NCBI GenBank assembly: GCA_949317995.1
Contig: OX439046.1
Span: 74,850,286-74,914,285 of the forward strand
Origin: Acholoe squamosa
Taxonomy: Eukaryota > Annelida > Polychaeta > Phyllodocida > Polynoidae
Length of the DNA: 64,000 nucleotides
Direction: 5' to 3'
Of this stretch, positions 40,026-51,749 are shown piece by piece. Under the pieces are notes generated by a model, which did no database searches, was not told where the DNA came from, and saw only the letters and a list, made by a program, of their open reading frames with translations. Both the position numbers and the translations under genes were made by a program. The stretch's first letter is position 1. Every line of letters starts with the position of its first letter.

Positions 40026-40225
40026 GCTGATGCATTAATACATCATGCCAATAGGTTGTCATGATGCACCAATGAAGTGCTGGCAAGACTGCTTACCAGC
40101 ACTTTATTGGAGCATCATGCCAACCCTCCAGGAGTATATATGTATCAACCCCGTAGGGTCGGCATGATGCTCAAATAAAGTGATGGTGAGCATTCTTGCC
40201 GGCACTTCATTGGTGCATCCTGGGG
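40026..40225. repeat. GATGCATCATG palindromic family, representative copy
   Basis: The architecture, compiled by eye from many copies: ACCCTTTAAAGGCCGCTGATG, GCATCATGCCCATTGGTCGT, GATGCACCAATGAAGTGCTG, GAC-GCTCACC, CAGCACTTCATTGGTGCATC, ATGCCAACCC, GGTTGATAC, and the same modules in reverse. Nearly every module is itself palindromic or has its complement within the unit. Other copies: 3535, 6160, 22985, 36840, 44810, 46550, 46880, 48345, 49060, 49500, 50080, 54820, 63620. No coding capacity. Consistent with a non-autonomous MITE-type family. Confidence 0.65.
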
Positions 40226-40339
40226 CCCTGTATGTGGAAAGTATCATCTTCATTAGACCTGCACTTGTAGGTGCCAATTTGGCCCTAATAAATAACAACC
40301 ACTATTGATTTAAGCCTAGGACCCCCTCAGGGCCTTTGT

Positions 40340-41496
40340 CAGCCTCTGGCAATCAAGTCAGTCAGTCAGCTAGTCTGTCAGTCAGTCAGTCCCATGTCTA
40401 GTTTTGTTTGGATATTTGGTTATCTTAATTAGTCAGTCAGTCAGTCTATTAGTCAGTCTGACTTCCAGCCAGTCTGTTGTTCTGAAGGTTGTTAGTCAGT
40501 AAGTCAGCTTGTCAGTCAGTTACTTGGCTTGTCAGCCAGTCTCTCTGTCAGTAATTTAGTCAGTTAGTCTGTCTGATAATAGGTCTGTCAGTTAGTCAGT
40601 CAGTCTGTCTTTCAGTAGGTCTGTCAGTCAGTCAGTCTGTCTGTCTGTCAGCCTGTCTGTCAGTCAGTCAGTCTGTATGTCTGTCTGTCGGGCTGTATGT
40701 CTGTCAGCCTATCTGTCAGTCAGTCAGTCTGTCTGTCTGTCTATCAGTAGGTCTGTCAGTCAGTCAGTCAGTCCTTCTCTCAGCCTGTCTGTCTGTCAGT
40801 CAGGCTTCTGTCCATCTGTCTGTCAGTCTGTTAGTCTGTCTGTCAGTATATCAGCATGTCTCTCAGTTGGTCTGTCTGTCAATCGGTCATTCAGGCAGCC
40901 AGTAAGTCTGTCAGTCAGTCAGTCAGTTAGGCAGTCAGTGTGACAGTCAGTCTGTCTGTCTTTCTGTGTGTCAGTCAGTCGGTCTGTCAGTAAATCAGTC
41001 AGTGTGACTGTCTGTCAGGAAGTCCATCAGTGTGAATGTCAGTCAGTCAGTCAGCCTGTCTGTTTGGCTGTCAGCCAATCAGTCAGTCAGTGTGTCTGTC
41101 AGTCAGACTGTCTGTCTCTCAGTCATTCAGTTAGTCAGTCAGTCAGGCTGTCTGTCAGTCAGCCATTCAGTTAGTCAGTCAGCAGACTGTCAGTTTGTCA
41201 GTCAGTCAGGCAATCTTCCTGCCTGCCTGCATGTCTGTCAGTGAGTCTGTCTGTATGTCTGTCTCTCTGTCCGTAAGTCAGTCAGTCAGTGAGTCTGTCT
41301 CTCTCTCAGTCATTTAATCAGTCAGTCTGTCAGTCGGTCATTTAATCAGTCAGTCTGTCCGACTGTTCTCAGTCAGTATGTCTGTCTGACTGTCTGTCTG
41401 TCAGTCATTCAGTCATTCAATCAGACTGTCAGTCAGTCTAACTGTCTGTCTGTCATTCTGTCAGCCAGTCAGTCTGTCTGTCTGTGTGTCAGTCAT
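40340..41496. repeat. Large CAGT/CTGT tetranucleotide microsatellite
   Basis: More than 1.1 kb of interspersed CAGT and CTGT units, reading through in all frames as Ser/Val/Cys/Gln repeats that have no coding meaning. It continues at 42149-42290 beyond an inserted element and ends in CTCT/CCTC-rich sequence to about 42350. Confidence 0.9.
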
Positions 41497-41500
41497 TTAA

Positions 41501-42144
41501 GGAGTCATAAGGGGGAGATTCGACAAAAACAAATTTTCATGTAAAATTAATGTAAATCACATCAAACATGTACATATTATACATGGTGGAAGCGTAATCA
41601 ATGCCTCTATCAATTCCCTTCCATCCTGTAACATTTTGTTGTCTATGGAATGTAAATGGAACAAAGACATTCTTTTTTTCGTTCTTTTTGCTTAGAACAA
41701 CATTAGGGGGTAGATTGTCATAATTTTCAATTTTAATGAGCGGAGAACAATTTTGGAGGGATTTCCGAGAGCATTTTTTTTTCTTTTGTTGATATTCCAA
41801 TTATTAAGCTCTACAGAGTTGTTCAAAGTTGGGTTGTCATTCAAACAGTGTAATTTGTCAGGAAAAATGGGCGAAAATAGGTGAAAATTACACTTTTTGA
41901 ATGACAACCCAGCTTTAACAGCTCTGTAGACCTTAATAATTGCATTAGGAATAAAAGAAAAAAGTGCCGTCTGAAATCCCTCGGAAATTCATGTGGAATA
42001 TTTAAAAGGTAACATATATGAGAGATTTCTATGCCAGAACGTTTTTGTTCCATTCAGATTCCATACATAACAATATGCTAAATTATGTGTCTATACTTAT
42101 TTTGCCTGAAAAAAGGTTTTGTGGAATCCGACCCTTACGACCCC
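41501..42144. mobile_element. TTAA-flanked MITE inside the microsatellite
   Basis: TTAA at 41497-41500 and at 42145-42148 flanks a 644-base insert. Its ends are inverted repeats: GGAGTCATAAGGG...ATTCGACAAAA on the left, and on the right the complement of GGGGTCGTAAGGG...ATTCCACAAAA. The interior folds on itself around TTGTCATTCAAACAGTGTAA and TTACACTTTTTGAATGACAA near 41835-41910. TTAA targets are typical of piggyBac-type elements. The termini here begin GGRGTC, so superfamily is not settled. No transposase. Confidence 0.8.
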
Positions 42145-42148
42145 TTAA

Positions 42149-42350
42149 TCAGTCAGTCTGTCTGCCTGTTTTCAGTCAGTATATCTGACTGTCTGTCTCC
42201 TAGTCATTCTGTCTGTCTGTCCTTCTATCTGTCTGTCAGTCTGACTGTCAGTCAGTTAGTCTGCCTGACTGTCTGTCAGTTGGTCAGTCAGCCTCTTGCT
42301 CTCTCTCTCTCTCACCCTCTCTCCCTGACCCTCTCCCTCCCTCTCTTTTG
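42149..42350. repeat. Continuation of CAGT/CTGT and CTCT simple repeats
   Basis: Resumes directly after the TTAA-flanked insert; grades into CTCTCTCT and CCCTCTCC. Confidence 0.85.
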
Positions 42351-42618
42351 CTCGAATAAGTGCTAGGATTATAGGGGTATTGAAATTTTGAATTAAAAAA
42401 AATACACTATAATAAAAGTCTTGAATAAGCGTCAGTCTTGAATAATGGCCCGGATATAGACTTCCAGACACTTATATATGCAGGGAGTGTTTGTACTTCC
42501 TCCAGAACCATAGATTTCCACATGGGCTGTATCAAATGTCTATCTATTAGTGTGTACATGTGTGTGAGCATACAATCATTACTGGTGGTCAGTGAAAGGA
42601 AAGCCTATTTAAATAACA

Positions 42619-42639
42619 GGTAACCACACCCACCCACCC

Positions 42640-42674
<35 letters not shown>

Positions 42675-42677
42675 CAA
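42619..42677. repeat. CA microsatellite
   Basis: CCCACCCACC followed by about 25 CA units with interruptions. Confidence 0.85.
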
Positions 42678-43145
42678 TAACTAAGGAAGCAGCGGCATCA
42701 GCAGCAGTACCAGCAGTGGAGTGATCATAAGAAGACAATATACATACATCTTATTTGACCACTTAGCACTCACTTCGAACAACTCGGGTCTACGCTCCAC
42801 ATGACACCTCACTTCAATGAAAGAAAAGTCTCAGTTTCTACTTATTTAGAAACAAGTTGAGAAAATTATCGCACACTCAGGTTAAACCTTTAAAGGCAGC
42901 CTTCACATGTAAGACACTCTCTGAGTTGAGGAAAATACTACAAGGTGCACTTGGGACTTGATTTCTGAAGTTACTGTTACTATTCTATATTATTGTCAAG
43001 TCAAACCTAGACCGAGGTTGCCCTTGCCTGTGTTAGTTTTAAAGGTTAAGACTGAGACCTCCAAGAACGCTCACAAAGTTTTAAAATGCAGTGCGTCCCT
43101 CAGCATTGTTAAGAGAAACAGAGACAGATAGAGAAATTGGTAAAT

Positions 43146-46100
43146 ATGGAGGGTGAAGGTCCATTGAACATGGACAGGGGCGGGACCTCTGATATGGATA
43201 ATGTAATAGACACAGCAGAGTTCAAATCTGCATTCTCACAACATACAGACATCTTCATAGGACTCTACATAATGGCTGTTGGTAAGTATGGGATTTGCTT
43301 TTTTTTTGATTTGGGAAACCCTTTGCAGCGAGGATAGCACTTTCATGCATAACTTCTTTTGGTTGATATGTCACCTCCAGGTTTACTGTCATCATGTGTC
43401 AACATTTTATCTTTTAATGAAAGGTAGTATTAATAATTGTTCACTTTCAGGTTTACTCTAGTTGTCCACTTTCATGATTACTCTCAGTAAGACATTTGAA
43501 TGTTTTAAGTCCATAGTCCACTTGGCCTCTATCGTGCAGTTGAGCCATACATTTCCTATATTTAAATTTCTGCGACAGCGGCCCATCAATGTAAGGGAGT
43601 AAGGGAGAAGTCATCATTTATCAAGTAGGGAGGGTGGTGGGTTTTCATGCAGATGCAAAGAAATTATTTGCGCCTCCCTGCTGATAAATAATGATCGATC
43701 CCTAAGTAGAGCCTACATTTCTCATTGTTCATTTTTTGGTCTACTCTCAGTAAACATTTCAATATCTAGGTAGAGCCGACACTGTAAGAACCACCATAAT
43801 TGTATAGAGGGAACCAGTGTAGTTTTTACAAGAAGCCCCTGTACGATATATGATCATGATCCATACAAATGTAAAAGGACTTTCTGTAAAAATAATATCT
43901 CTAGCAACTGTGGGATAAGGATTCCGGGTTTATTTTGATGAAATTCTTTTACAGTATACATTTATGAATGTTCATTTTTATGGCTGCTCTCAGTAAGCGC
44001 CATTAAAATTGTTCATTTTTAGGTTTACGCCATTATTATTGTTCACTTTGAGGTCTGCTCTCAGTAAACACCAACATTATGTTCAGTAGAAGTCACACAT
44101 ACAATTGTTGATTGTTAGGTCTACTCTCAGTAAGCGCCAACATCGCCGTGCTGTGGGGACTGTTTAAGAAGAAGCAGGACATTACGGACATGGACATTAT
44201 TACAATCAACATCTGTATCTGTCAAGTCGCACCCACCATCCTGAGTTACCCCATGGTGTTCCTGTCAGCATTCTCACATGGGTGGTACTTCTCAGAACAA
44301 GGTATATACCTCCCACTACTCAGCTAGCACATGCCATGCCATTAACATCACTTTTACATAAAACTGAACCAGTTTACATGAAAGTGATGTGAATAGCATG
44401 TGTGCTAGCCTGCTTTTTTCATCTTTTAAAGCAACAGTCCTATTGTTTTAATCCATTTGGTTTAAATGCATCAGCACGATGCATGATTGCAGCCCTTGGG
44501 GGGGTAACACGACAGAAGGGCATTTCTTAAGATGGTACGACTAGACACAGCCAGTATGACTTGAAACCCTCAATATCAGAGCGGGTGATCATAGGTAACA
44601 CACTACGACTACTGTACAATCAGCACCTAAGGCAGTAATAACATAGGGTTTGGTAGGGCAGTCATACCAGCACAATAATTAGTGCCCACTAGATGCAAGG
44701 CTGTAATGGCATTTAACTGAGGGATCCCACTATGACTTGAAGGGGGTCTAGTCGCACCATCTTGAGAAATGGCTTTCAGAGCTATAATAATGTAGCACAC
44801 CGACCCTAAGGGGCTGCTGCACCCCTGGGGTGTTAGCATAAGGCAGGACTCACCAGCACTTCATTGTAACCTTACGCTGACCAATGGGCATGACGCACTC
44901 CTGCTCCAGCAGCTCTTAAATGGCTTAAAGAAGGAGCAAACTTATTCCTGCTATTGTAGCTTAATTTTTCAAATAAATGCCCAAGGTTATTAACCTATCA
45001 TATCGTTTTCCAAATTTCTTTTTTTTCTTCTTTTTGGGGATGGGAGTGTAGACTTTAATTCTTCTGGCTCCCCCCGTTTGCTGGATTTAGGGTGATTGAC
45101 CCCCACCTCCCCTACCCCCTCACCCCTGTTCAGACACAACTGTAAGCCAACTGTATATATATTCTTTTTTTTTCAAAAGTGATTCCTCCAGTAGTGTATA
45201 TTAAAGGCATAAATAACAAATAGAGGTTCACGAGTTGATTTTAGGGGCAGATAAGAAGCACGAGGCCATAGGCCGAGTGTCTTCTTATCTAGCCCCTAGA
45301 ATCAACGAGTGAACCTCTATTTGTTATGTATGACGTTTATACCATGGTTTCCTCCATTTTCTTAAGTAATTACCTTATAGAATGAAGAAATAAAAATCCA
45401 AGCGATACGTCTTGTTCAATCTCCTCCGCCATCTTGGTTTCTCGGCGAGACGACAAAGCCAGTTGGACGCAAAGTGTTACCTCGGCGTGTGTCCTACAGG
45501 CATTTTCATAGTAGAACCGCTGGTAAGGACTGTGCGAGACAGCCAGAATACCCATAGAGCATATGCCAACGTCACAACTTGTGTCTCGCCGTGGTAAATA
45601 ATCCGTGCGCTACGCAGTCAACATGACAGAGAAATTTCGCTCGATTTGATTTTTATATCTTCAATCCTGTTACATATACAGGTCAAATCATGGCAAATTA
45701 AAGGTGATAGATTATAATATCTACTTTCATCCTCTATAAGCATTAAGGTCTTATTGCTATAGTGTTTTTGTTATCGAATTAAATCTATCATGTCAACTTG
45801 CTGTCACGTCGTCTCGTCTCAAGTGTCAATATCCATTCAATTAGCGCGTACTATTCGAACGTCTTTATCCGCTCCCGGCACCGTAAAATCGTTCAAGAAT
45901 GTGATCATGGTATAAACCTTAATATACATATGACTTGTTTATGACTAAGAGCAATCACTTAGTTATTCCGGGAATTCCAATATACATTTTTCTAGGTACG
46001 TGCCGTTAACCATTTAAGGTTGGCATCTTGCCTGCAATTACGAAAGGCCAATAGTTAATCCGTTATGACATCACGTCCATTGCATGTCTATTGTCAGACA

Positions 46101-49100
46101 TGATGCATGAATCTGTCCTAGTGAGGAGACATGTAGGTGAAAGATCAATTTATATAGTGAGCAAAACCCTAGAGGTTGGCTGCTTGGTAGATAATTATGG
46201 CAAAAGAGAATGACTGCTAACCAGAGGCGTAGGAAGCAAATCTTCATTGCGGGGCCCAGGGGGCCCCACCCCAGCCACCATAAATTGTCGGCTTCAGCGT
46301 GCTGGTGTTGATGCATCACTGTATTGGATTTATATAAAAGAATACTCCTTGATGACTTATCTTTAAACAAATCTGCCATTTTCCCTATCTTAATTACATA
46401 TTTGTCCAATTTGAGTGCTGAGCTGTGGGAATCTTGTACATTTTATAGGGGGGCTTGACTCATTTTTCGGGGCCCAGACATATTCAGGCCCCACCTTCTC
46501 TGTGATTGGGGGGCCTGGGCCCCCCTGGTCCCCTCTTTTCCTACACCCCTGCTAACCCGTTCATTGGTCGGCAATGAAGTACTGATGAGACTGCTCACCA
46601 GCACGTCACTGATCTATCCGGCCAACCCTACAGGGCTGATACCAGAACTTTATCTCAAGTTTAATACAACAGCCCCATAGATTTAACAAAAAACCTCCCA
46701 GTGTGATAGCCCTTCCTCATAGAGGCTATCACACTGACAGGTAGATCATTGCAAATGGTCACATAAATGAATGATTGTTTGAACATTTCTTACAAAAAAA
46801 CTTGAGATAGATACAAAGGAGTGTGATAACTCTCAGTGGGGACCAATTCTCATGTACCTTTGTCTATGTATCAACCCTGTACGTAGGGTCAGTGTGAGCC
46901 CTGGTGGGTTGCTCTGCAGTGCCGCATTCGTACATCATGATGCATCAATGCATTAGAAGCCCGTAAAGGCTTAGTGGCAAGTGTGTTATTCTCCTTCCCA
47001 ATGATTATCTAATGCACCTGGTCAATGGACATGATATATTACTGCATTGGTGGTTAATTATGAATGGCTAAATTTGAGTTAATTGCATTGCCCTGGCCAG
47101 CTGTGGCCTAAAGAACGAGGTGCACTTACCAACACACCAGTTTTCACACACACACCGCATGAGATAATGATAATCTGTCAGGCCTTTAATGGTAGCAATT
47201 ATTGTACTTTTTGAAATGAGGCAGTTATCCAAAATCCATCAAGGGTACCACGGGTCTGAATTTTATTTTAATGAGATGGTACATTGGTGCATTTATACTA
47301 AGGTACGCTGGGGTAGCTACTAATTTTGTGAGGTGTTGGCTTAGTAACCTGGTAAATCTGATGCCACAGACCCAGACCTATGGCCTTGGCTAAATGTTCA
47401 CATTTCTCTTAAACCATCAAGGGCCGCTGATGCATTAATGCATCATGTCCATTGGTCGTCATGATGCATTAATGCATCATGTCCATTGGTCGTCATGATG
47501 CATTAATGCATCATGCCCATTGGTCGTCATGATGCATTAATGCATCATGTCCATTGGTTGTCATGATGCATTAATGCATCATGTCCATTGGTCGTCATGA
47601 TGCATTTCATCAGTACATCCTGACGACCATCTGGAAGTTTGTTTATGTACCCCATAGGGTCGGCATGATGCTTGAATGCAACCGTGGCGAGTTACGCACC
47701 AGGGCTGCATTCATGCATCTTGACGATCAATGGGCATGATACATTACTGCATGTGTGGCCCTTAAAGGTTCGTTTAAAGATTTGGAAATTTATGTTCAAA
47801 CTGGAGAAAGCTAGGTCCATGGAAGGAGATGAAGTTATCATTGGCCCCAGGCCAGTATTAATATGTACCCCAATTATGGTATACATGAATCCCCCCTACC
47901 CAGTTCTTTTGACAAAGTTAGTTGGTAAGGGATAGGAGGAGAATGTCTAAAGATCCATCTGCTAAGGGAGTGATCATTTTGTAACAACAGGGAGGACTGA
48001 TAACTTTTTGACACATTGACCGGAGGTCAATTTCTTTTTTTCAACCCTCTGCTGAGGGGGTCAAAATAATTTCAACCATTTTCAGAGAAAGGGCCCGCGC
48101 ATTACTATAGATTAAAAGGGTGTGTTCGCGCATGATTTTTGTCTCATATGGGAGGTAAAAAAAAATTGAGAGGCCATTGAGAGGAAGGAGGTCAAAATAT
48201 TTTTTTCTGTCTGCACGCAAACCCACCAGCCCCCCCCCCACTGTGAAAAAAAGATGACTCCCTAATCAGTAGTGGATTTGGACCCACCTCTGTAATTCCT
48301 ACCAGGAGGTTACTTCTCGATACACCAACATAACCCTTTCCTTTTCACCAATTGGTTGTTATGATACACTAATGAAGTGCTGGCGAGACTGCTCACCAGC
48401 ACTTTATTGGTCATGATGACCAGTGGGACTGAGGCACTCCTGCACCAGCAGCCTTCAAAGGGTTGATGCATTTAGGGCATAAGGCATGGGACATGGCCCT
48501 GCACAGAAAACATGCCGCCGCCTAAAACTCGTTGATATAGACGAGTTTAGGGTAGTCAAGGTCAAATGACCACCTTAACCCGTCATACTGACAAAAGAAA
48601 GTCATCATACTGACGACTTAGGTGTTACGGATGACAACCTAAGGTCGTCACTTTGATGACCTACAGCTGTAGTTTAGGTATCGTCAACCTAAGGACTTAA
48701 AGTCGTCTGCACTGACTAGTTTTGTGGCTGTCAGTTTTTCGGTGTGAGAGTGCTCTATATTGTATTGAGACATCGAGGGGCCTTATAGGCACAACCACAG
48801 CCATGACCAAGTGCCTTATTTCAGCCAATCAGAATGCAGCATTGTGGATAATGCATTTTGAAATTACCCAGCTGTGTAATAATGATGTATAATGTCAACG
48901 TTTTGTCTGGTTTAGACTGTGAGCGGGACGGTTTCTTCATCTACTTCTTTGCCATGACCACGATCGGGTCGCTTCTACTGATGACGATCTACAGATACCT
49001 GAGGATGTTCCACGGACATCTATGTGAGTATTGGAGTCCAGTACTAGTATAATTATCTCTTTAAGGGCCACTGATGCATTCATGTATCATGCCCATCGGT

Positions 49101-51749
49101 TATCATGATGCATTAATGCAGCCCTGGAGGGTGTTGCTGTTATAGTAAATAGAGCTGTCAGTATGTGCCCTCTTTTTAAAACAAGTCATGCTCTGCTACA
49201 CCATTCAACTTGCACTCACCACATTAATCTGAAAAGTCACCTGCCTTTTTTAAGATAGAGAGAGCTGCACTATCAGGTACCTACTCATGTCACACACTCT
49301 ATACTATACTATACTGACTGACTTCTCCCGACTAGGTACCTACTCAAATCTGCCTTTTTTAGAACCATACTTGAATGACCACTTGTGAGCAACAAAAGGG
49401 ACAAGTTATAGCTACATGAAAAGAAAGGACTGGTAATGAGGGCATTTTAAGCCAGCTCTTCCTTTTACTATAAGAGCAACGGCCTCCTGGTGAGTAACTC
49501 ACCAGCGCCACATTCATACATCATGCTACCCCTATTCGATTGATACACTCTCAGAGGGTCAGCATGGTGCTCCAGTCTTGTCAGTACTTCGGCATGATCT
49601 TAGTTTAGGTCGCTTATACTACCGACCAGTTTTGGCGACCAGAATTGTGGCTTATTCAATATGAGAAAATTGCAATCACTTTTTAGCGACCAATATTTTC
49701 TGTGTACGACTTAAACTAAGATATCGTCAGCACTTCATTGGTGCATCATGACGACCAATGGGCATGATGCACTCCTGCATCAGCGGCTCTTAAAGGGTTA
49801 GATGCAGGGTTAGATGGGATAGGTAATAGCCTTGTCATATTTTTCTATTGCAGGATTTATTTTCCAAACCCATAATATAACCCATAAAAGTTGTTTTACT
49901 TATAAGATATATCCAGACTTTGGTGATTATGGTTTATCATAAAAATGTAACAAAGCTTCGATCTCACAAAACCAAAAACTAGAAATCTTCCCCCTTTTGA
50001 ACATTTACAACAGGGAAAATATGGCCAGTTACCGAGGACAATTAACTTTTGAATGCTAGAATTGCTAGGTATTTTAACCCTTAAAGGGCCATTGGGCATC
50101 CTGATGCCCAATGGCCCTTTAAGTGCTGGTGAGTACTCTCGCCATCACTTCATTGGAACATCATGCCGACCTCCGGTATTATATGTATCAACCCTGTAGG
50201 GTCGGCATGATGCTCCAATGAAGTGTTGGCAAGCAGTCTCACCAGCACTTCATTGAAGCATTATGACGACCAATGGGCATGATGCATTTATGCATCAGCT
50301 GCCTTTAAAGGGTTAACACTAAGTGACTTGCCAGGACTGCATTCATGCATCATGCTGTCCAATGGAGTTGCTGAATTCATGCAATAGCTGCTCTTCAAAA
50401 GTTAGCTCCTTGGTTTAGGGATATCACATTTATAAAGACTTTCTAGAGCAACCAGTTACTCAAAATATACTTAAAATTCATTTGTTCCTTATTTTCCAGT
50501 CACCAAGAATAATAATCCGCGGATTAGACTGTTGGTGTTTGTTGGGCTGGGCGTGTGTTACCTCTATGGGCTACTCTGGGCACTACCCCCACTGCTCGGG
50601 TACGGCTTCTACGTCCTCGAGTCCCACCATTTGGCCTGCTCCTTAAACTGGACATCCCTACCTCTACTCTACATAATAGGTATCCTCACATTGGGCTACT
50701 TTGCACCTATGATCACCATGATTGGAATCTATGGACATATAGTGGCTACAGTCAGGTCCTCCAGTCGGCAGATATCTTCCCGGGCTAGCAGAGCATTTAG
50801 AAAGGACTACCATGTGACTATTGTGAGTATGAAAGTCTCTAATCTAATGATGATTTATTATGTCAACATAGTACCTAGCGCAGAAGGCAAACCTTTAGTA
50901 TATCGTCGCCTCAGTGCAAGAAGGTTGTAACTGCATTTCTTTTTGCAGGAGAGGCAAAAGAAGTGTCTCACTTACTATAGTACCAAGTAGATAGAGCAAC
51001 ATTCCACAGGGGCCTCAGTAATTCCCTAGTAGGTAAAGAAGGGTCTATGTTAAAATAAAAGAAAGCTCATTTTTGGCCAAAATGTCATTTACAAACTTCT
51101 TGCACTAAGGCAATGATATAATGGCCTAAAAGGAAGAGACACCGTCATTTAGATTTTTTTTCTCAGTTCAACAATACATTCTTCAGGACACTATTTGAAT
51201 TGACTCTTACACATGTGTTTGGTATGAAAAGTTGACAAACGTTGGACTTTATTCACATATCACGTTGACCCTACCCTGTTGTTAAATAATGCACAAACAC
51301 ATTGCTTTTGTATTCGAAGTCAAATTACAACACTATTGAGTTCTTTTTTTGTTTAAACTGTTATTTTAACCAATGAGAAAAAGTACTTATTTAATACATG
51401 TATTAACGCTGTACCATTTCAGGTATCGATCCTTCACTGTGGATTCTTCCTCCTGGTTTGGACGCCGTACGCCGTCCTCTCCTTCATGATAATCTTTTCC
51501 GTCCATGTACCCAACAGCCTGTACATTACATCCAGCTTCTTTGCTAAAATCGACACCCTCGTCAACCCGTTTGTCTTTTTTGTTCTCAATAAGATGGTGT
51601 TGATGGGGAACAATGTGAGAGAGCGGGGAGCTACAGTGAAGAGGAGGCAGGCACAGTTTGAAAAGGTCCCAATGGTGTTGCTTGCACAGAACGACAGTGC
51701 TGAATCCAGACTGATTAAACCAACCAGCAGTCCCATTGCTACACTCTGA
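43146..51749 (+). CDS. Neuropsin-like (group 4/tetraopsin) opsin, five exons
   Basis: Exons 43146-43281, 44119-44301, 48916-49023, 50500-50822 and 51423-51749 join in phase to 358 residues with GTAAGT, GTATAT, GTGAGT and GTGAGT donors and AG acceptors. Seven hydrophobic segments are visible. TM7 has FFAKIDTLVNPF with the retinal-binding lysine. The second extracellular loop has PPLLGYGFYVLESHHLACSL with the disulfide Cys and a Glu in the counterion region. FSHGW after TM2, SSSRQ in loop 3 and WTPYAV in TM6 resemble Opn5 (neuropsin), and RGR/peropsin are alternatives. Oddities: TM3 ends IYRY instead of D/ERY, the usual TM2 Asp is replaced (ICICQ), and TM7 reads NPFVF for NPxxY. The protein should bind retinal; these changes question ordinary G-protein coupling. 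Introns are filled with palindromic repeats. Confidence 0.85.
43375..44118 (+). repeat. Degenerate copies of the opsin exon-2 acceptor region in intron 1
   Basis: The true junction (ATTGTTAG/GTCTACTCTCAGTAAGCG at 44118/44119) is echoed at about 43375 (CCAGGTTTACTGTC), 43440 (CACTTTCAGGTTTACTC), 43465 (CACTTTCATGATTACTCTCA), 43727 (TTTTTTGGTCTACTCTCAGT), 43972 (TTTTTATGGCTGCTCTCAGT), 44010 (TTTTTAGGTTTACGCC) and 44042 (CACTTTGAGGTCTGCTCTCA). Several extend into GTAAGCGCCA or AACACCAACAT, matching the first codons of the exon. No copy carries the full exon. Confidence 0.7.
45217..45332. repeat. Long palindrome with CACGAGGCC-TAGGCCGAGTG apex
   Basis: The arms AACAAATAGAGGTTCACGAG, TGATTTTAGGGGCAGATAAG and their complements enclose GCACGAGGCCATAGGCCGAG. 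The stem is about 48 bases with few mismatches. The apex matches those at 62.44 and 62.55 kb while the arms do not. Confidence 0.8.
47431..47610. repeat. Five tandem 34-base palindromic units
   Basis: TGCATTAATGCATCATGTCC followed by ATTGGTCGTCATGA repeats with a period of 34 from 47431 to 47600, nearly without change. The units derive from the edge of the GATGCATCATG family and show that this edge can amplify in tandem. Confidence 0.85.
48515..48750. repeat. Foldback rich in GTCATACTGAC and AACCTAAGG words
   Basis: GCACAGAAAA at the left and TTTTTCGGTGTG at the right are weak ends. Inside, AAACTCGTTGATATAGACGAG is a hairpin, and GTCATCATACTGACGACTTA, TGACAACCTAAGGTCGTC and CGTCAACCTAAGGACTTA are mutually complementary. 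Confidence 0.45.
49590..49727. repeat. Foldback with ATCTTAGTTTAGGTCG ends
   Basis: ATCTTAGTTTAGGTCGCTTA on the left pairs with CGACTTAAACTAAGAT on the right, enclosing about 100 bases with a secondary TTTGGCGACCA/TTAGCGACCA repeat. It is inserted in a GATGCATCATG copy (49500-49800), whose halves resume on each side. Confidence 0.65.
50080..50312. repeat. GATGCATCATG family copy in opsin intron 3
   Basis: CCCTTAAAGGGCCATTGGGC and GCCCAATGGCCCTTTAAGTG abut as a compact palindrome, then the AGTGTTGGCAAGCAGTCTCA and CAGCTGCCTTTAAAGGGTTA modules follow. Confidence 0.6.

Larger units (their letters stand above)
44302..48915. other. Opsin intron 2: repeats, no other gene
   Basis: A 4.6-kb intron. 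It holds GATGCATCATG family copies (44810-44930, 46550-46640, 46880-46960, 47400-47790, 48345-48470), the 45.2-kb palindrome, and the 48.5-kb foldback. The stretch 46230-46560 contains a GGGGCCC-rich block (GCGGGGCCCAGGGGGCCCC, and GGGGCCCAGACATATTCAGG) resembling an old dispersed repeat. No coding sequence. Confidence 0.5.

Noticed and set aside
40677-41244. Open frames of Ser/Val/Cys/Gln repeats
   Set aside because: They arise from reading the CAGT/CTGT microsatellite, which is open in several frames; no coding character.
46230-46560. GGGGCCC-rich block as a CpG-island promoter
   Set aside because: It lies mid-intron, is not CpG-rich overall, and has the look of a decayed dispersed repeat.
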